NCBI GenBank assembly: GCA_043758755.1
Contig: JAYVMW010000049.1
Span: 152,577 to 216,576, forward strand
Reading direction: 5' to 3'
DNA: 64,000 nt
Origin: Solimicrobium sp043758755
GTDB lineage: Bacteria > Pseudomonadota > Gammaproteobacteria > Burkholderiales > Burkholderiaceae_D
The translations under genes and the position numbers were made by a program. The notes beneath the pieces were generated by a model. That model searched no databases. It was not told where the DNA came from and saw nothing but the letters and a program-made list of their open reading frames with translations. Of the stretch, positions 55,180 through 63,710 are shown piece after piece (position 1 is the first letter of the stretch; the number at the start of each line of letters is the position of its first letter).

Positions 55180-56625
55180 ATGTCCCTACCTTTTCCAAAC
55201 AAAACGATTCATCAGATTTTTGAAGAACAAGTTGAACGCGCACCGGCAAAAATTGCGCTGATATTTGAAGAGCAAAAGCTGACCTACCGCGAGCTCAATA
55301 ACAGGGCCAACCGGCTTGCGCGCTACTTAACGACCCATTACGTTATACGCCCCGACACGTTAATCGCAATGAGTCTGAACCGCGGCATAGACTGTATCGT
55401 CAGCATGCTGGCCATTTTGAAAGCAGGTGCTGCTTATGTACCGCTCGACCCCGGCTATCCCCAGGAACGCCTGCGCTTTATGCTGCAGGATACCAACGCA
55501 GCTATTATTCTTACACAGGAAGATCTGGTTCAGAATTTGCCGACAGAAAATAAAAGTGTCGTGCTGGTGGACCGTGGCCTGCACAAAGATTTTCCTGTTT
55601 CCAATCTCTACACCATGGTCCATCCGGAGCACCTTGCGTATGTTCTTTATACCTCAGGCACCACAGGGCGACCCAAGGGCGTGATGGTTGAACATCGCAA
55701 CGTTGTTCAGCTTGTGAAGAATCAAAATTATTTTGGAGTAAATTCACACGATGTGATGGCGCAGAGCTCCAATATAAATTTTGATGCGGCAACGTTTGAG
55801 ATTTGGGGCGCATTGCTAAACGGGATAGCGATATCCGTTATGCCATGCAAAACGATGTTGTCGAGTTCGCTGTTAAAAGCGGCTATACAAAAGGCCAATA
55901 TCACAATCGTCACCGTCACTTCAGCACTTTTTGATCAGCTTGTGCGGCAGGATACTACCTTGTTTTCGAATCTGAAATATCTGCTTGTAGTCGGAGATGT
56001 CCTGAACGTTTCAAATGTAAATCAAGTTCTTGGGGAAAAGGAGCATCGGCCCAATGCAATCCTGAATGGATATGGTCCAACTGAAACCACAACCTTCGCC
56101 ACAACCTATCGCATTACAGAAGAGTTAGAGACAGAGGAATACGCCGTACCCATCGGCCTCCCCTTGTGCTACACGCAGATCCATATTCTTGATGATTGCC
56201 TTCAACCGGTGTCATGCGGAACTGTAGGAGAGTTGTATATCGGGGGTGCAGGAGTGGCACGGGGGTATTTAAATCTTCCGGCCGTTACCGATCAAAACTT
56301 TATTACCAATCCATTTGCCACGACAGACGATAATAAGCTGGGCATAAATCTCAGGCTATACCGCTCTGGCGATCTCGCACGCTACCGCACTGATGGCAAC
56401 ATAGAATTTATGGGAAGGCGAGATCTGCAAGTGAAGATCAGGGGATTTCGCATAGATTGCGGCGAAGTGGAACAGACTTTGTTAAGCCATGATCAAATCG
56501 CTCATGCAGCTGTAAGAGCCGTCGACTATTGCAACGAAAAGCAACTCGTTGCCTACTATGTGCCACTAAGGAGGGCGCAATCACGCTGTATCTGGACGCC
56601 ACCGCCGAGCAGGTGCGTCTGGTGA
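55180..56625 (+). pseudogene. Truncated NRPS adenylation domain
   Basis: Start of a nonribosomal peptide synthetase or stand-alone adenylating enzyme that activates an amino acid as its AMP ester. Core motifs are present from A1 to A8: LTYRELNNRANRLARYL, LKAGAAYVPLDP, LYTSGTTGRPKGV (A3), FDAATFEIWG (A4), NGYGPTETTTFAT (A5), GELYIGGAGVARGY (A6), YRSGDLARY (A7) and GRRDLQVKIRGFRID (A8). By eye the pocket reads D-A-F-T-L-V-G-T-F. The conserved A10 motif with its catalytic Lys is missing: after VAYYVP (about 56565) the sequence switches to unrelated DNA, and the last 19 codons are read out of frame through the kinase fragment. There is no carrier or condensation domain, so it is likely inactive. 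Confidence 0.85.
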
Positions 56626-57242
56626 TTGAAGACAACGGTAAAGGTATGCGACCCGAGTTGGCAAAAACGATTCTGAACCATATTGGCGTGACTGACGGCA
56701 AGGAAAATGGCCACGGTATCGGTTTAACCCAAGTTTTGGATACCTTGCAGAATAACGAAGGCAAATTGGAAATTGAATCGCAGGAGGGCGTCGGCACAAA
56801 AATGATACTGACTTTCCCGCGCATTCCGTCCCAAAACTGGATCGCCGATTCAATTAAGCTGGTTGATGACGATATCGTCATCATTCTGGACGATGACAGC
56901 TCAATTCATATGGCGTGGAATACCCGCTTTGATGAACTGGTGAGGAAATTTCCCAATTTGGCGGTACTGCATTTCGAGATTGGTCAGGAATGCATTGATT
57001 TCATCAACCGTATTGCACCAGACAAAATCCACAAAGTATTTCTACTCACAGACTATGAATTATTAAAACAGGATGTGAACGGCCTGGATGTCATCCATCA
57101 AACGCCAGTTGAACGTTCCATCCTGGTCACAAGTCATTACGCAGATAAAGCGATTTGCAGTTGCGCGATCAAGGCTGGCACCACCATTTTGCCTAAACAG
57201 CTGGCGTACGATATTCCCATTGCAGTTGAAGCATCGGTGTAG
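56571..57242 (+). pseudogene. Histidine kinase/receiver protein, 5'-truncated
   Basis: Tail of a sensor histidine kinase with a receiver-like domain. The visible part begins at EGAITLYLDATAEQVRLVIEDNGKGM, with the G1 box DNGKGM and the G2 box GHGIGL of the HATPase domain. The sensor, the phosphoacceptor His and the N box are lost. From about 57 codons before the stop of the kinase part a receiver fold follows: acidic pair in IILDDDSS, Asp in FLLTDYELL, Thr/Ser in ILVTSHYA and Lys in ILPKQLA. The frame can be read from a TTG at 56529, but that start lies inside the NRPS fragment. The junction with the NRPS DNA is sharp, at about 56566-56571. Confidence 0.82.
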
Positions 57243-57547
57243 ATGAGGGAAGGGCGCGCACGGAATGTTTTCGACTCCGCTCTGGCGGTGCGTTCTGCTG
57301 GATTTTCGGAAGCCCACCTGGGCGCGGTACGCGGTACGCGGTACATAAGGAGAACTGAAATCAACATATAAATACAAACCAGACACAAACAATTCCCGAT
57401 CCCGCAGAACGGCTGTTCCGACGATTTTGGGAAGGCTGCAACACACGTAATTTAGAGCCATACAGAACCTGTGCCTAAACGGCGAAATAATGCGCAGTGT
57501 GTAACATCAATGCTGAATTTTCTAAAAGATAATTTTTCCGTAAATGC
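57243..57547 (+). other. Intergenic region between kinase remnant and marR
   Basis: This 305-base gap has no credible gene. It holds a short tandem repeat (57324-57344) and AT-rich sequence leading into the marR promoter. No insertion-sequence ends or target duplications could be seen that would explain the junction upstream. Confidence 0.4.
57324..57344 (+). repeat. Three tandem copies of GCGGTAC
   Basis: GCGGTAC is repeated three times without a break (57324-57330, 57331-57337, 57338-57344). It stands in noncoding DNA close behind the truncated kinase gene and may be a slippage product. Confidence 0.8.
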
Positions 57548-57576
57548 TTGACATTCGATAGCTAGCTATCTAAAAT
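57548..57576 (+). promoter_or_regulatory. Near-consensus sigma70 promoter of the marR efflux operon
   Basis: TTGACA (57548-57553) is a perfect -35, separated by 17 bases from TAAAAT (57571-57576), a good -10. It stands 31 bases before the marR ATG. The spacer carries the palindrome described in the next entry. Confidence 0.8.
57557..57570. promoter_or_regulatory. Probable MarR operator in the promoter spacer
   Basis: GATAGCTAGCTATC is a perfect 14-base palindrome placed exactly between the -35 and -10 boxes. A MarR dimer bound here would block RNA polymerase, giving autorepression of marR and the efflux genes. Confidence 0.68.
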
Positions 57577-57606
57577 CGCGTTCATTATATTTACGCAAAC
57601 GCGACT

Positions 57607-58077
57607 ATGGCAACCTCCAGAAAAGACAGCGAACGGCAATTAACCAGCGATATTGTTCGACTGTCCAGGGTGTATCGCAAGAACCTAAGTCGTGCTTTGA
57701 CTGCTTTTGGCATCTCTGACTCTCAGGCATTTCCGGTACTGCATATTGCAAGAAGTGGCGACGGAATGCGTCAGAATATGCTCGCAGAAGAGTTGGGAAT
57801 GGCAGGGCCTTCACTGGTGCGATTGCTGCATGGACTCAATTCGAGTGGTCTGGTCGAACGGCGCGACGACATCCATGACGGGCGGGCTAAAAACCTGCAT
57901 CTGACCGAGGCCGGAAAGACGCTTGCAAGGCAGGTCGAACATAGCGTTGCACAGATCCGCATGCGTTTGCTGAAATCGGTCAGTGATGAGGACCTAGCTG
58001 CCGCGCTGCGCGTATTGACGGTTCTTGACAAGGAAATTGAATTGATGGAATTGTCAGGCAGGGTCAAGGGAGAATGA
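57607..58077 (+). CDS. MarR family transcriptional regulator
   Basis: Winged-helix regulator of 156 residues. The N-terminal dimer helices are followed by the winged helix: FPVLHIARSGDGMRQNMLAEELGMAGPSLVRLLHGLNSSGLVERRDDIHDGRAKNLHLTEAGK, which is the MarR pattern with the DxR-type wing (DIHDGRAKN). MarR proteins release DNA when they bind phenolic or aromatic ligands. It is the first gene of the operon, and the FUSC permease starts 4 bases after its stop, so repressor and pump are made together. The palindrome in its own promoter supports autorepression. The ligand is probably an aromatic acid or other pump substrate (inference). Confidence 0.9.
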   Translation: MATSRKDSERQLTSDIVRLSRVYRKNLSRALTAFGISDSQAFPVLHIARSGDGMRQNMLAEELGMAGPSLVRLLHGLNSSGLVERRDDIHDGRAKNLHLTEAGKTLARQVEHSVAQIRMRLLKSVSDEDLAAALRVLTVLDKEIELMELSGRVKGE

Positions 58078-58081
58078 CGCG

Positions 58082-60100
58082 GTGATGGCGCTGAAGTGGG
58101 ATGAATGCAAGTTTTCGGTTGTCACGTTTGTGGCAGCCATGCTTGCACTTTTCATCAGCATGAGTATCGATCTCCAGCGTCCGTATTGGGCCATGATGAC
58201 GGTATATATTGTCAGCCAGCCAATGGCAGCGGCGGTGCGCTCCAAAGCGGTTTACAGACTGTTGGGGACCTTGCTGGGTGCGGCAATGGCACTTTTCCTG
58301 GTTCCCCTGCTGATCAATGCACCCGCGCTGCTTTGCCTGGCGCTGGCGGGTTGGGTCGGAATCTGTCTTGCTATCTCAATGCTGGACCGCTCGCCGCGTA
58401 GTTATGTGATGATGCTGGCCGGTTTTACTGCGGCTATCATTGGTTTTGGCAGCGTTAACCAACCGGCGGAAATATTTGATCTGGCTATTGCGCGCAGCGA
58501 AGAGATTGCCATCGGTATTGTGTGTGCGACGGTGTTACACAGTCTGTGGTTTCCCAAGCCTTTCGGCATTGTGTTGTGCGCGCGATTTAATGACTGGCTG
58601 GGACTGGCCGATCAATGGGCGTTGGACATACTGAACAGTAATGACTCGGCAGCGCTGGGAAATGATCGGTTGCGTCTGGCTGGTGCGGCCAGTGAAATTC
58701 ATATCATGGCTACCCACCTGCCTTTCGATATTTCACATTTTCGGGAAACAACGTCGACTGTACGTGCGCTGCATGACCGCATCTTGATTTTGATACCCAC
58801 TCTGTCGAGCGTGTCGGAGCGCGTTGCCACAATGAAGACACTCCAGCCTGGTCTGGATCTGCGTACCAATGAAATCATCGATGCAACCGCCAGATGGATC
58901 GGCTCGGGGAAATCCGGCTCGGATGCGACAGTGCTTCTCGATAAAATAGTTGCACAAACGGCGCGGATCAGGGGGGCAAACTGGTATGGGATGAATCAGA
59001 TTGGCCTGCTGAACAAGCTGACTGAAATGATTCAATTACTGGATGAGTGTCGCGATTTGTTCAACCATTTAAAGCAGCCGGAAATGCCTGCTGCACAGCA
59101 CCTGCTGGTTGCCCAGCCCGGCGCGCGCGCGTTGCACAGTGATCCCCGGATGGCCCTGTTGGGTGGGGCGAGTGCTATGGTGGCGATTCTTGTTACCTGC
59201 GTTTGCTGGATAAATCTTGGCTGGGTGGAAGGTGGTGTGAGCGCAACGCTGGCCGCGATTCTCAGTTGTCTGTTTGCTGCGATGGATGATCCAACACCGG
59301 CCATGAAGAAATTTGGTTATTCGCAGCTCATCGCAGTGCCGCTGGCCGCAATTTATATCTTCGCCATTTTTCCGACAATAGCCAGCTTTCCCATGCTGGT
59401 CGTTTCACTGGCACCGACCATGCTGATTATTGGCATTTTTATTGCCCGTCCTGCCAGCACCTTGCTGGCGCTGATTACCCTGTTGAACATGTGTAATGCC
59501 ATGGCGCTCCAGGAAAACAGCAACGCCGACTTTGCCAAATTTGCCAACCTCAATCTGTCGATGTTTTTTGGTATTTTTACCGCCATCTTTATTACCCGCA
59601 GTTTTCGTTCTGCCAGCAGTGAATCCAACGCGAAGAGACTGCTCAGACAAATCTGGAAAAGCCTGTCTCGTCTGGTGCGCGGATCAGCTGTCGACGACCC
59701 TGCCAGCTTTGCGTCGCACATGGTTGACCGGGTTGGGATTCTGACCCCGTTGCTCAGTGCCAGCGATGACGCCAGTCTGAAAGCGATGGACACGCTGAAT
59801 GAACTCAGAACCGGTATGGATCTGGTCGTGCTGCAAAGGAGCGGCGCAGCATTGCCGGCTAGCGAAAAAATGTTGATGGATAAAATCTTCCAGCTGGTCG
59901 GTACACATTACGAAGGAAAAATATCCGGTTTTCCTGCCAATGATGATGATCTGCTCAAAGCCATCGACAGTTCATTGGATCGCGCAGCTGCCGCATCGGC
60001 GACCTGGCGTGCCGCAACATTGACGGCATTGGTGGGCCTGCGTACCAATCTTTTCCCGGGGATCGGGTTCCAGTCACGTCAGGAAGGCAGCGTGCCGTGA
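58082..60100 (+). CDS. FUSC family inner-membrane efflux protein (AaeB-like)
   Basis: Inner-membrane pump subunit of the fusaric acid resistance/AaeB family, 672 residues. Two blocks of six or so membrane segments (about 15-165 and 360-510) are separated and followed by soluble regions of about 180 residues each. The N-terminal block holds SIDLQRPYWAMMTVYIVSQPMAAAVRSKAVYRLLGTLLGA, the family hallmark. AaeB and its relatives export aromatic carboxylic acids such as p-hydroxybenzoate, or fusaric acid. The GTG at 58082 has AAGGGAGA 8 bases upstream and is preferred; the ATG at 58085 would shorten it by one residue. DUF1656, HlyD and OMF genes follow. Confidence 0.9.
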   Translation: MMALKWDECKFSVVTFVAAMLALFISMSIDLQRPYWAMMTVYIVSQPMAAAVRSKAVYRLLGTLLGAAMALFLVPLLINAPALLCLALAGWVGICLAISMLDRSPRSYVMMLAGFTAAIIGFGSVNQPAEIFDLAIARSEEIAIGIVCATVLHSLWFPKPFGIVLCARFNDWLGLADQWALDILNSNDSAALGNDRLRLAGAASEIHIMATHLPFDISHFRETTSTVRALHDRILILIPTLSSVSERVATMKTLQPGLDLRTNEIIDATARWIGSGKSGSDATVLLDKIVAQTARIRGANWYGMNQIGLLNKLTEMIQLLDECRDLFNHLKQPEMPAAQHLLVAQPGARALHSDPRMALLGGASAMVAILVTCVCWINLGWVEGGVSATLAAILSCLFAAMDDPTPAMKKFGYSQLIAVPLAAIYIFAIFPTIASFPMLVVSLAPTMLIIGIFIARPASTLLALITLLNMCNAMALQENSNADFAKFANLNLSMFFGIFTAIFITRSFRSASSESNAKRLLRQIWKSLSRLVRGSAVDDPASFASHMVDRVGILTPLLSASDDASLKAMDTLNELRTGMDLVVLQRSGAALPASEKMLMDKIFQLVGTHYEGKISGFPANDDDLLKAIDSSLDRAAAASATWRAATLTALVGLRTNLFPGIGFQSRQEGSVP

Positions 60101-60297
60101 TTGCAGACACTGAATTATGGGGCGTGTTGGTCAATGCCGAGTTGATAACCAGTGCCATCGCTCTGGTGCTGACATTTTTTCTGCACCGGGTATTGGTATC
60201 GTTAGGTTTTCACCGCCTGATTTGGCACCCTGCGCTGTTTGAAGCATCGCTGTTCGTGATCTTGTGCGGCGTTATAAACTATTTTTTGATTATCTAG
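60097..60297 (+). CDS. DUF1656 small membrane protein (AaeX-like)
   Basis: A 66-residue protein with two hydrophobic spans (LITSAIALVLTFFLHRVLVSLGF and LFEASLFVILCGVINYFLII). This matches DUF1656 proteins, which stand beside FUSC pumps in efflux operons; AaeX in E. coli is one. It starts at a GTG that overlaps the FUSC stop by 4 bases (GTGA), so translation is coupled. Its function is not established in the family. The HlyD gene begins 11 bases after the stop. Confidence 0.85.
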   Translation: MIADTELWGVLVNAELITSAIALVLTFFLHRVLVSLGFHRLIWHPALFEASLFVILCGVINYFLII

Positions 60298-60308
60298 GTC
60301 CGGCTGCC

Positions 60309-61199
60309 ATGTTCAAACACCTGTTAAAGCAATTGCCCCGCGTAGCACTGACACTCATCATTGTTGTGCTGGCATTGTTCACGATCCGCAAACTCTGGAA
60401 CCACTATCAGATCGAACCGTGGACACCCGATGGCCGGGTACGCGCTGACATTGTGCAGATTGCACCAGATGTTGCCGGTACGGTGACTGTGTTGGCGGTC
60501 AGCCATAATCAACGTGTCAAACGCGGTCAATTGCTGTTTCAGATTGACCAGAGTCGCTATGTGCTTGCGCTGCGCGAAGCCCAGTCTGAACTGAGTGCCA
60601 AACGTGCTGCGCTGGCCGAATTGCGCCGTGAGCATAAACGTAATCAGGCGCTGGGCAATCTGATTGCAGCAGAAGTGCAGGAGCAAATCGCTGCAAAAAT
60701 CGAGGAAGCACAAGCCAGTCTGGCGCTGTCTGAAGCCAGGGCAGATCTTGCCAAATTGAATTTGGAGCGAACCAGCATAGTTGCTCCGGTCGACGGTACC
60801 TTATCTGACCTGAAGCTGCGAGAAGGTAATTACGTCGCAATTGGTACACCGGTAATGGCGCTGATCGATTCCGGTTCTTATACTGTGGAAGGCTATTTTG
60901 AAGAGACCAAGCTTCAACAAATCAAAGTTGGTCAGACCGCGCAGATCAAGTTGATGGGCAGTGCGGCTATATTGCAGGGACATGTGCAAAGTATTGCGTC
61001 TGGCATTGAGGACCGCGACCGGGTTTCAGGTGCCAATCTTCTTCCCAACGTAAATCCGACTTTTAGCTGGGTGCGGCTGGCGCAACGAATTCCGGTGCGC
61101 ATCGCACTGGATAATCCGCACGATCCATCTTTGATTGCAGGTCGTACTGCGTCGGTCAGCCTGATCGAATCGCCCCAACTGTCTGGCAGGTCCCAATGA
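60309..61199 (+). CDS. HlyD family membrane fusion protein (AaeA-like)
   Basis: Periplasmic adaptor that joins the inner-membrane pump to the outer-membrane channel, 296 residues. A short cytoplasmic start is followed by one membrane anchor (VALTLIIVVLALFTIRKLW, about 10-30). Then come the split biotinyl-lipoyl-like domain (VRADIVQIAPDVAGTVTVLAVSHNQRVKRGQLLFQID), a coiled-coil hairpin (about 80-150), the second lipoyl half (TSIVAPVDGTLSDLKLREGNYVAIGTPVM) and a beta-barrel domain. The ATG at 60309 is chosen; the frame runs back to 60264 inside the DUF1656 gene but the anchor fits the later start. Its last 4 bases overlap the OMF gene. Confidence 0.91.
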   Translation: MFKHLLKQLPRVALTLIIVVLALFTIRKLWNHYQIEPWTPDGRVRADIVQIAPDVAGTVTVLAVSHNQRVKRGQLLFQIDQSRYVLALREAQSELSAKRAALAELRREHKRNQALGNLIAAEVQEQIAAKIEEAQASLALSEARADLAKLNLERTSIVAPVDGTLSDLKLREGNYVAIGTPVMALIDSGSYTVEGYFEETKLQQIKVGQTAQIKLMGSAAILQGHVQSIASGIEDRDRVSGANLLPNVNPTFSWVRLAQRIPVRIALDNPHDPSLIAGRTASVSLIESPQLSGRSQ

Positions 61200-62617
61200 A
61201 GCTCAGGTCCTGTGATTTCCTTTGTATGCTTGCGATCCTGGCAGGTTGCACCACTGTGGGACCCGATTACAAACGTCCGCTACACGCCGTGATCAATTCG
61301 CCGGCCGCCCAACAGGCATTTGCCGGCAGTGATTCCAGTCTGGAGGTGGCTGAGGCCGTACCGGATCAATGGTGGCATTTATATAAAGATGATCATCTGA
61401 ATCGCCTGGTTGAAGAGGCGCTGCATGCAAACAATGATATCAAGGTGGCCGCTGCCAATATTATTCAATATGAAGCAATTCTGTCTGCAGTGCGAAGTGA
61501 GCAGGAGATAAAGGCGGGTGCGGAAGGCTCGGCTGCACGCGCCAGATTGTCTGGCGAATCCTATTTGCTTCCCGTGGCGATTCCGGTAACCAATCTCGGC
61601 GACGCAGGTATCCATGTTTCCTATCAGGTCGATCTGGTGGGCGAGATGAAGCGTGCGGCACAGGCGGCCGATGCCGATCTCGCAGTCAGTCGTGCCGAAC
61701 TCGATCTGGCTCGCATTTCTATTGTGGCTGATGTCATGCTGAGCTACACCGACAATTGCTCTGCCGGGTACGAACTTGATATCGCGCAGCGGGCACTGAA
61801 TTTGCAGACAGATAACCAACATTCGGTAACGCAGCTGGTATCGGAGGGAAAGAAAACCAGGCTGGACCTGCCGCATGCAAACAGCCAGGTGGAACAGGTT
61901 AGGGCGCTCATACCAGCTTATCAATCGCAGCAGCGTACTGCGCTGTATCGCCTTGCAGTGCTCGCTGGCCATGCTCCAGCGGATTTTGCCAGCATGGCAG
62001 TTAACTGCACGCAGCTTCCGGAACTGTCTCGCCCGATACCGATTGGCGATGGGGCAAGCCTGTTGCGTCGTCGCCCTGATGTGAGGCGCGCCGAACAGCT
62101 GCTGGTTGCGGCAACGGCGCGGGTCGGGATGTCGGTCGCCGCACTTTACCCAAAAATTACCCTGGGATTTTCTGGCGGTGTGACCGGCATACTCGACCAT
62201 CTTGGGCAGGCACAGACCCAGCGATTTGGCATCGGACCATTGATTTCATGGACGTTTCCCGGTGAGTTTGAGCATGCGCGCCTGCGCATGGCAAACAGCA
62301 ATGTTGACGCGTCGCTGGCTCGCTTTGATGCCGTTGTTCTAAAGGCATTATTGGAAGTTGAGAGTGCGCTGACTGTTTATGCGGCGGATCAGGAACGGCA
62401 AAAGCAGTTGCGTCATGCGCAAGACGATGCGGCAGAGTCGGCCGAACAGGTAATGTTGTTATTCCGGGCCGGCCGCTTAAACTATCTGGACAATCTGGAT
62501 GCCCGGCGCAGGTTAACAGCAAGCCAGGCCGCGCTGGCAACTGCCGACATTGCGGTTGTCAAAGATCAGGTCAGACTGTTTTTGGCGCTTGGAGGTGGCT
62601 GGGGTAATGAAGACTAA
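61196..62617 (+). CDS. Outer-membrane efflux lipoprotein (NodT/OMF family)
   Basis: TolC-like outer-membrane channel of the NodT/CusC/OprM group, 473 residues. The signal peptide ends with lipobox LAGC at Cys18, followed by TTVGPDYKRP, the standard start of this family. DQWWHLYKDDHLNRLVEEALHANNDIKVAAANI begins the first of two helical-barrel repeats, and LLRRRPDVRRAEQLLVAATARVGMSVAALYPKITL is in the second. The ATG overlaps the HlyD stop by 4 bases (ATGA). It completes a tripartite pump with the FUSC and HlyD proteins. An isolated Trp/Cys change in the repeats (SYTDNCSAGYEL) does not break the frame. Confidence 0.91.
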   Translation: MKLRSCDFLCMLAILAGCTTVGPDYKRPLHAVINSPAAQQAFAGSDSSLEVAEAVPDQWWHLYKDDHLNRLVEEALHANNDIKVAAANIIQYEAILSAVRSEQEIKAGAEGSAARARLSGESYLLPVAIPVTNLGDAGIHVSYQVDLVGEMKRAAQAADADLAVSRAELDLARISIVADVMLSYTDNCSAGYELDIAQRALNLQTDNQHSVTQLVSEGKKTRLDLPHANSQVEQVRALIPAYQSQQRTALYRLAVLAGHAPADFASMAVNCTQLPELSRPIPIGDGASLLRRRPDVRRAEQLLVAATARVGMSVAALYPKITLGFSGGVTGILDHLGQAQTQRFGIGPLISWTFPGEFEHARLRMANSNVDASLARFDAVVLKALLEVESALTVYAADQERQKQLRHAQDDAAESAEQVMLLFRAGRLNYLDNLDARRRLTASQAALATADIAVVKDQVRLFLALGGGWGNED

Positions 62618-62692
62618 GAAGTGGATGCAATTGTTCGCGCTCTAACGAAAATCTATCGGCGCTAAAAAAATGCAATTCTCTCAATGGTTACT

Positions 62693-63655
62693 TCACACCG
62701 TACGGTTTGGTAACAACGCTGCGAGACGCTGATTTTCTCGGCTTACTAACAAATCGGTAAAGGCTCGAACCTTGACGGGGCGAAAGCGTGCGGGGGGAAA
62801 GACTGCATGTATACCACCTGCAGGCAGGTCCCATTGTGGCAACACGTGGATTAGACGCCCCGTTGCAAGGTCATCTGCAACCGCATAATCTGGCAGCACT
62901 GAAAGTCCAACACCTTCTCGCACGGCCTCGCGCACCGCGAGCGTAGCATCCAGAAAAATCGATGCCTGCACATTGACGTTTCGTTGCTCGTTGTTATTCG
63001 ACGAAAAATTCCAGCGCAGAGGGTCACGCAAAGCGGAATTTGCGATGAACGGAAGTAAGGCAATATCGTCTGGACTGTTCAGCCGCTCCACCTGAGATCG
63101 CATACTCGCTGATGCAACGAGCAATTGCCGGAAAGTTCCGATTTTTCGGGCTTGCAAATTGCTATCGACTAACCACCCGACGCGGATGGCCAGTTCGATG
63201 CCATCGGACATCATGTCAAGAGACTGGTCACTCAGAACAGCATCGACCTTGCAAGCAGGGTATAGCTGGGTGAATGCAGCTATCGTTGGCACGATAACCG
63301 CGATACCGAAATCAAAGGGTGCTGTCAGTCGCAGCATTCCCGTCGGCACCGTCGCAACTTCGGCCAGCTCATTAAAGGCATCTTCCGCCTCGCTCAGAAT
63401 CAAGGCGCAGCGCTGGTAAAAGGCTTGCCCCACTTCGGTCACCTGGACTTTGCGCGTGGTGCGAACCAGCAGCGAGGTACGAAATTCCTGTTCCAACCGG
63501 GCGACCTGCTGACTGACCACCGCCTTGGTAATGCCAAGGCGGTCCGCTGCTGCGGTGAAAGATCCAGTTTCCACCACGGCAGCATAGTAGACGAGGCGTT
63601 TAAGGCTGGCTAAGTCCCCGATACTGGCTTCACCATGATTGTTTGTTTTTAGCAT
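62693..63655 (-). CDS. LysR family transcriptional regulator
   Basis: Regulator of 320 residues. The N-terminal winged helix-turn-helix (about 14-75) is LKRLVYYAAVVETGSFTAAADRLGITKAVVSQQVARLEQEF. The C-terminal periplasmic-binding-type effector domain (about 100-310) has GMLRLTAPFDFGIAVIVPTIAAF and the late GVGLSVLPDYAVADDLATGRLIHVLPQWDLPAGGIHAVFPPARF. It converges with the efflux operon, whose stop is 75 bases away, and is divergent from the partial frame at the right edge. The efflux genes already have a MarR, so this LysR more likely acts on its own promoter or on a gene beyond the window. The inducer is unknown. Confidence 0.9.
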   Translation of the reverse strand: MLKTNNHGEASIGDLASLKRLVYYAAVVETGSFTAAADRLGITKAVVSQQVARLEQEFRTSLLVRTTRKVQVTEVGQAFYQRCALILSEAEDAFNELAEVATVPTGMLRLTAPFDFGIAVIVPTIAAFTQLYPACKVDAVLSDQSLDMMSDGIELAIRVGWLVDSNLQARKIGTFRQLLVASASMRSQVERLNSPDDIALLPFIANSALRDPLRWNFSSNNNEQRNVNVQASIFLDATLAVREAVREGVGLSVLPDYAVADDLATGRLIHVLPQWDLPAGGIHAVFPPARFRPVKVRAFTDLLVSRENQRLAALLPNRTV

Positions 63656-63710
63656 ACGGTAAGTATATCTAACTGCTATTTATTAATCAATCACTCCTGT
63701 CTATGATTCA

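Noticed and set aside
55180..57242. NRPS and kinase parts as one functional fusion protein
   Set aside because: The two parts are in different frames at the junction, and each lacks essential residues, so no single chain can be made.
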